NCBI GenBank assembly: GCA_945866285.1
Contig: CAMBHC010000158.1
Span: 1 to 6,544, forward strand
From: Candidatus Sulfopaludibacter sp. SbA3
Lineage (GTDB): Bacteria > Acidobacteriota > Vicinamibacteria > Vicinamibacterales > UBA2999
DNA length: 6,544 bases
Reading direction: 5' to 3'
Both the position numbers and the translations under genes were made by a program. The notes below the pieces were generated by a model that did no database searches, was not told the DNA's origin, and was given only the letters and a program-made list of their open reading frames with translations. This document shows, in pieces, positions 1-6,303 of this stretch (within the stretch, counting starts at the first letter, position 1; each line of letters begins with the position of its first letter).

Positions 1-27
1 TTGAAGAGACTGCGTAATCGGTTGGGC

Positions 28-1323
28 TTACGGGCGGGCGCCGAAGCGTCCCGACCGTGCCGCTGGGCGGCGTCCGGGTCCACCGGACCCCTGACGCGCC
101 CCCGAACGGGGTCCACTGGACCCACGGTTGTTCCTGCCGCCCTGGTGACGGCGGCCTGCTTCCGGCAACGCTTCGTGCGACGAAGCGGTCACCGGGAATC
201 CTTCAATCACGACATGCTCCACCGGCGTCGGCAGCAGGCGCTGAATGCTCTGCATCAGGCCGCGGTCGTCCGGTGACACCAGTGACACCGCGCGACCGGC
301 CACGCCGGCGCGGCCGGTGCGGCCGGCACGGTGAATGTAGTCCTCTGCCACCAGCGGCAGATCGAAGTTCACGACCAACGGCAACTGGGGAATATCGAGC
401 CCACGTGCCGCGATGTCGGTGGCCACCAGCACGCTGACGTGACCGGCCTTGAAGTCGCTGAGCGCCTTGGTGCGCGCGCCCTGGCTCTTGTTGCCGTGGA
501 TCACGGCTGCCTTGACGCCGGCGCGCTCGAGGTACTGCCCCACCCGGTTCGAGCCGTGCTTGGTCTTGCAGAACACCAGCGCCTGCCCGGTCGGCTTCTG
601 CTGCAGGATGTGCGTCAGCAGATCGCCTTTGCGCTGATCCGACACCGGATGCACCCGGTGCGTGACCGTCTGCGCCATGATCTGGCCTTCCGACACATCC
701 ACCCGCTGCGGGTCGCGCGTGAAGTCGGCCGAGAGCCGGACGACGTCCTGCGAGATCGTCGCGGAGAAGAGCAACGTCTGGCGCTCGCGCGGCAGCACCT
801 TCAGAATGCGGCGCAGCGGCGGCAGGAAGCCCATGTCGAGCATGCGATCGGCTTCATCGAGCGTCAGGATCTCGATACCCGACAGGTCAACCGTGCGCTG
901 CTCCATGTGATCGAGCAGCCGGCCCGGTGTCGCAACTATGATGTCGACGCCACGCTGCAGGTCGCGCTTCTGCGGGACGATCGAGACACCGCCAAAGATG
1001 GCGGTGACGCGCATGTTCGCCGGCACGCCATACGTGGTCAGCGACTTGTGCACCTGGAGCGCAAGCTCGCGGGTGGGCACCAGCACCAGGGCCCGCGGCT
1101 TGCGGGTCCCGGCCGGGGCGCCGCCCACGATCTGCAGGCGCTGGATCATCGGCAGACCGAACGCGGCGGTCTTGCCGGTACCGGTCTGCGCGCGTGCGAG
1201 CAGATCCTTGCCGGTGAGCACGATCGGAATGGACTTGAGCTGCACCGGTGTGGGCGTGGTGTAGCCCAGTTTGGCGAGCGGATTACAAAGCGAGGGCGTG
1301 AGCCCGAGAGACACGAATGGCAT
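28..1323 (-). CDS. rhlE: RhlE-type DEAD-box ATP-dependent RNA helicase
   Basis: This 431-residue cytoplasmic enzyme uses ATP to unwind or remodel RNA, a role tied in the RhlE family to ribosome assembly, mRNA turnover and growth in the cold. All the motifs are visible in order: Q motif GYTTPTPVQ (20-28), Walker A AQTGTGKT (45-52), PTREL (83-87), GG (111-112), TPGR (132-135), DEAD (156-159), SAT (187-189), FCKT (251-254), ATDIAARGLD (301-310) and HRAGRTGRAG (331-340). Residues from about 385 form a basic, Gly/Arg/Ser-rich, probably disordered RNA-binding tail. The ATG at 1323 is preferred because AGGAG precedes it by 9 bases and the protein then starts exactly where RhlE proteins do (MPFVSLGL). 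The receptor gene lies 255 bp upstream on the same strand, and the structured gap suggests separate transcription. Assignment to the DEAD-box family is certain. The RhlE subgroup is a judgement from the N-terminus and short tail; a closely related DEAD-box paralogue is the alternative. Confidence 0.95.
   Translation of the reverse strand: MPFVSLGLTPSLCNPLAKLGYTTPTPVQLKSIPIVLTGKDLLARAQTGTGKTAAFGLPMIQRLQIVGGAPAGTRKPRALVLVPTRELALQVHKSLTTYGVPANMRVTAIFGGVSIVPQKRDLQRGVDIIVATPGRLLDHMEQRTVDLSGIEILTLDEADRMLDMGFLPPLRRILKVLPRERQTLLFSATISQDVVRLSADFTRDPQRVDVSEGQIMAQTVTHRVHPVSDQRKGDLLTHILQQKPTGQALVFCKTKHGSNRVGQYLERAGVKAAVIHGNKSQGARTKALSDFKAGHVSVLVATDIAARGLDIPQLPLVVNFDLPLVAEDYIHRAGRTGRAGVAGRAVSLVSPDDRGLMQSIQRLLPTPVEHVVIEGFPVTASSHEALPEAGRRHQGGRNNRGSSGPRSGARQGSGGPGRRPAARSGRFGARP
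76..123. repeat. Pair of 15-bp palindromes inside the helicase tail
   Basis: Two nearly identical inverted repeats, GGGTCC-N3-GGACCC, lie at 76-90 and 109-123, 33 bases (11 codons) apart, so they are in the same codon phase. They encode the GSGGP and GSSGP units of the glycine-rich C-terminal tail of the helicase. Each has perfect 6-bp arms and a 3-base spacer. The simplest reading is an internal duplication of a tail unit. They could also form two small hairpins near the 3' end of the mRNA. Confidence 0.6.
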
Positions 1324-1332
1324 AGCGAAGCG

Positions 1333-1337
1333 CTCCT
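1333..1337 (-). promoter_or_regulatory. Ribosome binding site of the helicase gene
   Basis: The minus strand reads AGGAG here, 9 bases before the ATG at 1323. It is the only good Shine-Dalgarno match near the helicase N-terminus and it fixes the start. A competing out-of-frame ATG at 1382 has no comparable match. Confidence 0.75.
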
Positions 1338-1396
1338 GATATTGCCTGAGCGTTCCCTAAACCGCACGCAGCAAGCCGACAATTTCTAGCGATACA

Positions 1397-1466
1397 GCGC
1401 CGGATTGGCGCGTTCGGTAGGACGTCCCTCAGCGGGACGCTGTGCATCTGAGCTAACAATACCGAA
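1397..1466 (-). promoter_or_regulatory. Structured 5' leader candidate upstream of the helicase
   Basis: This stretch lies 74 to 143 bases before the helicase start and contains several inverted repeats. TTCGGTA (1413-1419) and TACCGAA (1460-1466) form a 7-bp closing stem. Inside it, CGTCCC (1423-1428) pairs with GGGACG (1434-1439) around a 5-base loop. An alternative helix, CAGCG (1430-1434) with CGCTG (1438-1442), uses some of the same bases, as does a third, CTCAG (1428-1432) with CTGAG (1448-1452). Only one of the three inner helices can form at a time. A further hairpin, GCGCC-N5-GGCGC, lies at 1397-1411, between the closing stem and the gene. I recognise no known riboswitch. DEAD-box helicase genes are often controlled through their leader RNA, so a temperature-sensitive or self-regulated leader is possible; that is inference. 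It could instead be a degraded small repeat element. Confidence 0.4.
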
Positions 1467-1502
1467 GGGTGGTAGTCCCGAGGAAATCTGAGGACGGAAG
1501 CG

Positions 1503-1555
1503 CAGTGACTGGTTGAGTATACACCCGATTGGGTGTGCGACCCAACCAGCCACTG
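1503..1555 (-). terminator. Nested stem-loop after the receptor gene, possible terminator or mRNA-end stabiliser
   Basis: A 53-base inverted repeat begins 23 bases past the receptor stop codon. The outer arms are CAGTG plus CTGGTTG on one side and CAACCAG plus CACTG on the other, separated by one matching position (1508/1550). An internal loop (bases 1516-1520 and 1537-1542) leads to an inner stem ACACCC (1521-1526) with GGGTGT (1531-1536) and a 4-base loop. Position 1508/1550 is an A-C mismatch in plus-strand RNA but a G-U pair in minus-strand RNA, so the minus-strand transcript forms an uninterrupted 13-bp outer stem. That matches the direction of the genes. There is no run of T after it, so it is not a standard intrinsic terminator; it may stabilise the receptor mRNA end or work with Rho. 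Confidence 0.5.
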
Positions 1556-1578
1556 AACTGCCGCCTCACACCGCGCCG

Positions 1579-4494
1579 CTAGAAGCGGAATCCCACCGAG
1601 AAGTTGAACTCGCGCGGCGACTGGTAGCTCGCCGGGCTGGTGGGCTGGCCGAAGCTCGGCCCCTTCTTATAGTGCACGCCCTCGACCGGCGTGGTCGTAA
1701 ACGGGTTGAACGCCGCGAGCGTCGCATCCCCGGTGCGGCTGATGAGTGAGTTATTGAAGCTGTCGACGCGCTGGGTGTTGAAGATATTCGCGACAACGCC
1801 GCGGAAGAAGACCTGCGTCTTGCCCAGGCCAGGCACGCCGTGGTTCCACGACAACGACAGGTCGGTGCGCCAGATGCTGTTGTAGTGAAACTCGCCGCGG
1901 TCGCTCACGTAGTAGGTGACGGTGGACGGCGGCGTGATGTACCCCGGGTTGGTGACGTACGGGCGGCTGTCAATCGACATGCTGTAGTCGTAGCCCAATC
2001 CTGAATCGAGCCGTTGCATGAACCCCAGCGTGGCATTGCCGAGTGCGTCCGGCACCGGCAAGTCATAGCTCCCCCAGAGCCGCACCTTGTGGCGTTGATC
2101 GCCATTGGTGTAGCCCGAGGGATAGTTCCAGCTGGCCTCGCGGTACTCCGGATATTCATTGGCGCTGGCGCGGGTCGCGCCGTTGGTCAGGTCTTCGCCT
2201 TCCACGCTGCCGCGGGCGAACGACACCATCCAGTTACCACTGAGCCGCAGGCCCTTGGTCGCGCGGTACTCGAACTGAATGCTCGTCCCGAGATAGTCGC
2301 GCTCGACGCTGTCGGTGTTGTCGACCATCGTCAGGTTGAACGGGGTCCCCGTCCGCGGGTCGGTCACGACCCCGGTCGAGCGATCGACGAAATTGCCATA
2401 GAAGCCGGCGTACTTGCGATAGACGAAGTCGAGACGGACCGCGCCCTTGCCGCCCATCTCGTGGGCGAGGCCGGTCATGACCTCGTTGGTGTTGGCCGAC
2501 TGGATGTCGGCTCTCACGGCCGTGTTCACGCCAGGTACCGTCGGTTGGTTGCGGGTGGCGCGACTGGTCCCGCCGTTGGCATTGAACCAGTCAAAGAGAA
2601 CCTGGAGCGCCTGCTGGGAGTTGAGATACGGCGCGGCGCCGACGTTGACGCTCGGCCCGGCGTAAAAGTAACTGAAGGAAGCCTGGCGGCCGGCCGCCGA
2701 TGATGCGTCGGCAATCTGGGTATTGAACGCCGCCACGTAGTGGGCATAGCCGAAGTTGGCGATCCATTTGCCGTCACCCGCCATGTCGTAGGTCGCCCCC
2801 AGGCGCGGGCTGAAGCGAGCGTCGTTCCCCACCTGCTTGGCGCCCTGGTCGAACGTGCTGTTCTTGTCGTAACGCAGTCCGAGGTTCAGGGTCAGCCGGC
2901 TGTTCATGCGCCAGACGTCGTTGAAGAACCCCGAGTAGGTTCGCAGGTTGTTGCCCTTGGTCTCTTCGAACACGGGTAGCCACTCGACGTAGGTTGAGGT
3001 CCCGGTCTGGAACACCGGGTAGATCGTCTGGCCGTCGATGATCGAGGTGGTCGCCTGCACGCGGAAGTTACTGGCCGACGAGTTCTGGTTGTTCTCGCGC
3101 ATCTCGTTGAAGACATCGAACCCGGCGACGATGTCGTGTGAGCCAAGATTCCTGGTCGACAGGAAGTAGTTCGCCTTGGCATAGCCATCGACGTTGTCCT
3201 TCAGGTCCACGGCGTTGGGACACACGGCGCAGAAGGTGGGCGCGCTGAAGCGGGCCTGGCCACGCGACCGATCCCAGATCGGCGTGCCCTTGAGCAGGTC
3301 CAGAAACCGCGAGCCGGTGCCGGTCGTGTCCATGACGCGCTGGGAGTACTGGCCTTCAATGAACAGGTTGCTCTTCAACACCGCCTGGTAGTTGCCGGCG
3401 AGCAACGATTCGTCGATGGCGTTGTCGTACAAGCTGGCCGCGTCCATGACGGTGCTGAAGCTGTTGTTGCCGGTGGCCAGGGTCTTCTTGAGGTATGACA
3501 CCTTCACCGTGTTTCGCGCGTTCATGGCGTAGGTGACCTTGCCTTCGCCGCGCTTGTCATCCTCGGTCCTCGTGTAGTTGAAGCCGGTATAGGGCGCAGT
3601 GTTGTTGATCGAGTTCTTCTGGAACCGGCCGGCGGCGAAGTACCACAGCTTGTCCTTGACCACCGGGCCGCCCAGTGTCAGTTCGTAGGCGGGGACGACC
3701 ACGTCGAGGTTGGCGTCACCGGGATAGGGCGTCAGCGCTTTCCACGCATCGTTGCTGAACGAGGTACGGAACGACCCGCTCAGCGTGTTGCCACCCGACT
3801 TGGTGATCATGTTGACGACGCCGCCCTGGAACCGTCCGTACTCGGCCGAGATGTTGCCGCTCGAGACCTTGGTTTCCTGGATGGCATCCTCGACAAACAG
3901 CGTGCGCGCCTGCCCACGCAGGTTTTCGTTCACAGCCACGCCGTTGATCAGGTTGAGGTTGTCGTACGACAGCGCGCCAGAAATCATGATGTTGCCGCCC
4001 GGGCCGTTGTCGCTCGCCGCCGGAGACAGCAGCGTCGCGGCATCGAGCGTGCGCCCGATCGGAATCACTTCCACGCTGGACGCCTTGATCGTGGTCGCGA
4101 CGGTCGCCGTGGTGGCGGTCTCGCTGGCGCCGGCGGTGACGCTGACCACCTCGGTCAACCCGCCAACCGCGAGCCTCACATTGACCGGTAACCGGTCGGC
4201 CATCTTGAGGCTGACGGCCTTGCTGGTGGTCGCGAAGCCCTGGAGGTCGAAAGTCAGCGTGTACTCGCCAGCCGGCAGGAACGGCACGATGTAGTCGCCG
4301 TTAGCCGAGGTGACGGCCGTGCGGACGCCCTGCAACCCCGCCGACGCGGCCGTGACCGTGACGCCCGGCATCGCGAGGCCGTCCGGGTCGGTGACCTGCC
4401 CGACAATCGTGCCGGTCGGGTTGCCCTGGGCGAAGACCGTGCCCGCCAGTAGTGAAAACACCACCGCCAAGATCCCGCATCGCAGACCGCGCAT
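1579..4494 (-). CDS. TonB-dependent outer-membrane receptor, Oar-like, with carboxypeptidase-regulatory-like domain
   Basis: This is a TonB-powered outer-membrane transporter of about 971 residues; the substrate cannot be read from the sequence. The N-terminus MRGLRCGILAVV...AGTVFA|Q is a Sec signal peptide with likely cleavage after residue 22. Residues 27-109 are a carboxypeptidase-regulatory-like beta-sandwich (GTIVGQVTDPDG... NGDYIVPFLPAGEYTLTF). Residues about 123-234 form the plug (VEVIPIGR..., ISGALSYDNLNLINGV, AEYGRFQGGVVNMITKSGGN). The rest is the beta barrel, ending in REFNFSVGFRF, whose terminal phenylalanine is the usual signal for barrel assembly. An in-frame GTG at 4527 would add 11 residues, but the ATG at 4494 has a strong GAGGGGG site and gives a clean signal peptide, so I chose it. 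C422 and C425 form a CAVC pair in a likely extracellular loop and could make a disulfide. No TonB box was obvious. The gene is intact. The sulfatase ends 108 bp upstream on the same strand. Family is certain; the acidobacterial Oar-like grouping is likely. Confidence 0.94.
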   Translation of the reverse strand: MRGLRCGILAVVFSLLAGTVFAQGNPTGTIVGQVTDPDGLAMPGVTVTAASAGLQGVRTAVTSANGDYIVPFLPAGEYTLTFDLQGFATTSKAVSLKMADRLPVNVRLAVGGLTEVVSVTAGASETATTATVATTIKASSVEVIPIGRTLDAATLLSPAASDNGPGGNIMISGALSYDNLNLINGVAVNENLRGQARTLFVEDAIQETKVSSGNISAEYGRFQGGVVNMITKSGGNTLSGSFRTSFSNDAWKALTPYPGDANLDVVVPAYELTLGGPVVKDKLWYFAAGRFQKNSINNTAPYTGFNYTRTEDDKRGEGKVTYAMNARNTVKVSYLKKTLATGNNSFSTVMDAASLYDNAIDESLLAGNYQAVLKSNLFIEGQYSQRVMDTTGTGSRFLDLLKGTPIWDRSRGQARFSAPTFCAVCPNAVDLKDNVDGYAKANYFLSTRNLGSHDIVAGFDVFNEMRENNQNSSASNFRVQATTSIIDGQTIYPVFQTGTSTYVEWLPVFEETKGNNLRTYSGFFNDVWRMNSRLTLNLGLRYDKNSTFDQGAKQVGNDARFSPRLGATYDMAGDGKWIANFGYAHYVAAFNTQIADASSAAGRQASFSYFYAGPSVNVGAAPYLNSQQALQVLFDWFNANGGTSRATRNQPTVPGVNTAVRADIQSANTNEVMTGLAHEMGGKGAVRLDFVYRKYAGFYGNFVDRSTGVVTDPRTGTPFNLTMVDNTDSVERDYLGTSIQFEYRATKGLRLSGNWMVSFARGSVEGEDLTNGATRASANEYPEYREASWNYPSGYTNGDQRHKVRLWGSYDLPVPDALGNATLGFMQRLDSGLGYDYSMSIDSRPYVTNPGYITPPSTVTYYVSDRGEFHYNSIWRTDLSLSWNHGVPGLGKTQVFFRGVVANIFNTQRVDSFNNSLISRTGDATLAAFNPFTTTPVEGVHYKKGPSFGQPTSPASYQSPREFNFSVGFRF

Positions 4495-4498
4495 AGCG

Positions 4499-4505
4499 CC
4501 CCCTC
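4499..4505 (-). promoter_or_regulatory. Ribosome binding site deciding the receptor start
   Basis: The minus strand reads GAGGGGG here, with the GAGG core 7 bases before the ATG at 4494. This favours that ATG over the upstream in-frame GTG at 4527, which lacks a comparable site. Confidence 0.65.
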
Positions 4506-4560
4506 GAAAGGCCTGACCGGTAGCCACAGACCTGTTCCATGGTGCGCAGGCCGAAGATTC

Positions 4561-4588
4561 ATCATACGTTGAGTCCCGCCGAGGTCAT
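4561..4588 (-). promoter_or_regulatory. Candidate sigma-70-like promoter of the receptor gene
   Basis: On the minus strand a TATGAT hexamer (4561-4566, five of six matches to TATAAT) follows an ATGACC hexamer (4583-4588, four of six matches to TTGACA) with a 16-base spacer. It sits about 66 bases before the receptor ATG, just past the sulfatase stop. It is the best promoter-like pair in the spacer and suggests the receptor can be transcribed without the sulfatase gene. The match comes from reading the sequence only. Confidence 0.4.
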
Positions 4589-4594
4589 CGGGAC
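4573..4594. repeat. Inverted repeat bracketing the candidate -35 box
   Basis: GTCCCG (4573-4578) and CGGGAC (4589-4594) are perfect 6-bp arms around a 10-base centre. The centre contains the proposed -35 hexamer of the receptor promoter, so the repeat could be an operator. It could equally be a weak hairpin at the 3' end of the sulfatase mRNA, 9 bases beyond the stop codon; no T-run follows. Confidence 0.3.
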
Positions 4595-4602
4595 CGGCCG
4601 CC

Positions 4603-6303
4603 CTATTGGGGGCGACGTGGTTCGACGATCGAAAACCCGGCATCGAAGCGGTCGAGCACCTCGAACAGCTGCGTCGCCGCCGACAGGTCGCCCGCCACTG
4701 TGGCCGACCCCTGCTTCACGGCTGCAGCAAGAGACTGGCGCCCGAGGACGATGGCGTCGAACGTGTCGCGAGCCAGCGTCACCGAGGCGCCGGCCTTGGT
4801 CGCGCGGACCCCAGCCACGTACGTCAGCGCGCCGTTGCGCAACGTGACGGCCACTTGTTCAAGCCGCCCGGTCAGCGTCCAGTTCACCACCACCTCGCGC
4901 GACCAGGCGCGTGGTCCGTTCACGTGCGTGCCGAGCACATCGAAGACGTCGGTGGCGCGCATCGCCCGCACCATCTCGGGATCCAGTGACGCAACCCGCG
5001 GCGCCAGCGGCCCCTGCCGCAGCTCCTGTGCGCCCACCAGGTACGCGTTCCGCCAGGTCGCCGCTTCAGACGCATAGCCCAACTGCTCGAAGGCGTCAGC
5101 CGCCAGGCGCCGCGCCTCGGTGTTGGCGGGATCGGCGTACACCACGTGACGCATGACTTCGGCCACCCAGCGATACTCCCCTTTTGCAAAGTCGGCCTGC
5201 GCCTTCGTCATCACGGCCGCGACACCGCCGAAATACTCGACGTATTTCTTCGACGCGTCTCGTTCCGGCAGCGGATTCAGGTTGGCCGGATTGGCGTCGT
5301 ACCAGCCCAGGTACTTCTGGTAGACCGCCTTCGCATTGTGCGACAGCGTGCCGTAATAGCCGCGGGCCGCCCAGTCGTTCGCCAGTCCCGGCGGCAGCAC
5401 GAGCTCCTCGGCAATCTCAGTCGGCGTGTAGCCGTGGTTCATCAGCCTCACGCTCTGGTCGTGGATGTACTTGTAGAGATCACGCTGATTCGCCAGCGCA
5501 CGCCCGACTCGGTCGGTCCCCCACGTCGGCCAGTGGTGCTGTGCGATCAGCACGTCGGTGTCGGGACCGAACCGCTCGAGCGCCGCGCCCAGGTACTTCG
5601 ACCAGGCGCTGGCATCGCGAACCTCGGTACCGCGGAACGGCAGCAGGTTGTGCATCGTCTTGGTCGCGTTCTCCGCCAGGTTCAGCACGCGCTGCTTCGG
5701 CAGGAACAGGTGCATCTCGGCCGGCGCTTCGGTCGCGGGCGTCAGCTGAAACACAATCGGCACGCCGTCGATCGTGTGCGTCTCAATGGTCTGCGTGATC
5801 GTCATCGTCGGCGCCAGCACCGACCGTCCCGGCGCGCCAACGCCGTCGATCTTTCCCAATCCGGCGTCCACCGAGCCGCGCTCCCCGCGCGGCAATGACG
5901 TGCCGAACTGATAGGTCGCTCGCCGGCTCATGGCGTTGCCGGCGACCACGCTCTCGGCAATCACGGCGTTCATGAAGCCGGCCGGCGCGATGATCGCCGT
6001 GCGCCCCGCCGTGACCTCGGCTTCGTCCGCAACGCCGCGGACCCCGCCGTAGTGATCGCTGTGACTGTGCGTGTAGATCACCGCCACCACGCGCCGCTTC
6101 GGGCGATGCGCGAAGTACAAATCAAGGGACGCTCGGGCCGCGCCGACCGAACCGAGTGGGTCGACGATGATCAGGCCCTTCGCACCTTCGATGAACGTGA
6201 CGTTCGCGAGCGCCAGCCCGCGCACCTGATAGATGCCTGGCACGACCTCGAACAGGCCGTTGATCGCGTTCAGACGCGCCAGCCGCCACAGGCTCGGGTG
6301 CAC
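4603..6303 (-). CDS. Alkyl sulfatase of the SdsA1/BDS1 family (metallo-beta-lactamase fold), main open part
   Basis: The family hydrolyses primary alkyl sulfate esters such as dodecyl sulfate to alcohol and sulfate with a binuclear zinc centre, in the periplasm or outside the cell. Numbered from the GTG at 6303 (566 residues), the zinc motif is THSHSDH (H79, H81, D83, H84). Further likely ligands are E192 in TEAPAEM, E211 in LAENAT and H257 in AQHHWP. The block WAARGYYGTLSHNAKAVYQK (311-330) is a hallmark of the family. Residues about 265-410 match the all-helical dimerisation domain and 445-560 the SCP2-like C-terminal domain, so everything from the catalytic domain onward is present. The GTG start is not convincing. 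It has no ribosome binding site, and the homologous reading continues upstream (PDTVHPSLWR is a family motif) until a TAG at 6403-6405. Translation from 6303 would lack the signal peptide and the N-terminal segment. Family assignment is firm; whether an active protein is made is doubtful. Confidence 0.85.
   Translation of the reverse strand: MHPSLWRLARLNAINGLFEVVPGIYQVRGLALANVTFIEGAKGLIIVDPLGSVGAARASLDLYFAHRPKRRVVAVIYTHSHSDHYGGVRGVADEAEVTAGRTAIIAPAGFMNAVIAESVVAGNAMSRRATYQFGTSLPRGERGSVDAGLGKIDGVGAPGRSVLAPTMTITQTIETHTIDGVPIVFQLTPATEAPAEMHLFLPKQRVLNLAENATKTMHNLLPFRGTEVRDASAWSKYLGAALERFGPDTDVLIAQHHWPTWGTDRVGRALANQRDLYKYIHDQSVRLMNHGYTPTEIAEELVLPPGLANDWAARGYYGTLSHNAKAVYQKYLGWYDANPANLNPLPERDASKKYVEYFGGVAAVMTKAQADFAKGEYRWVAEVMRHVVYADPANTEARRLAADAFEQLGYASEAATWRNAYLVGAQELRQGPLAPRVASLDPEMVRAMRATDVFDVLGTHVNGPRAWSREVVVNWTLTGRLEQVAVTLRNGALTYVAGVRATKAGASVTLARDTFDAIVLGRQSLAAAVKQGSATVAGDLSAATQLFEVLDRFDAGFSIVEPRRPQ

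Noticed and set aside
331..1389. Long plus-strand open frame of 352 codons opposite the helicase
   Set aside because: It is antisense to a complete, motif-perfect helicase and is rich in His/Arg/Gln as expected from the complement of a GC-rich gene. No recognisable domain.
1283..1447. Minus-strand 54-codon upstream frame starting in the helicase leader and overlapping its start
   Set aside because: It has an ATG but no Shine-Dalgarno match, and the peptide has no recognisable features. A role in translational coupling cannot be ruled out but is not supported.
1440..1466. TTAGCTCAG resembling the D-arm of a tRNA on the minus strand
   Set aside because: There is no acceptor stem, anticodon arm or T-arm sequence around it, so it is a chance match.
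1324..1500. Promoter for the helicase in its upstream region
   Set aside because: Several weak hexamer pairs were tried (for example TATTGT, or TTGTCG followed by TTAGGG), but none matched well enough in both boxes with good spacing.
2014..2703. Plus-strand open frame of 229 codons opposite the receptor
   Set aside because: It is a complement artefact of the receptor gene, with no ribosome binding site that I see and no recognisable family.
4494..4527. GTG at 4527 as the receptor start
   Set aside because: It lacks a good ribosome binding site and puts 11 extra residues before a clean signal peptide. The ATG at 4494 with GAGGGGG is better.
5146..5898. Plus-strand open frame of 250 codons opposite the sulfatase
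   Set aside because: It is Arg/His-rich antisense sequence of a well-supported gene, with no recognisable domain.
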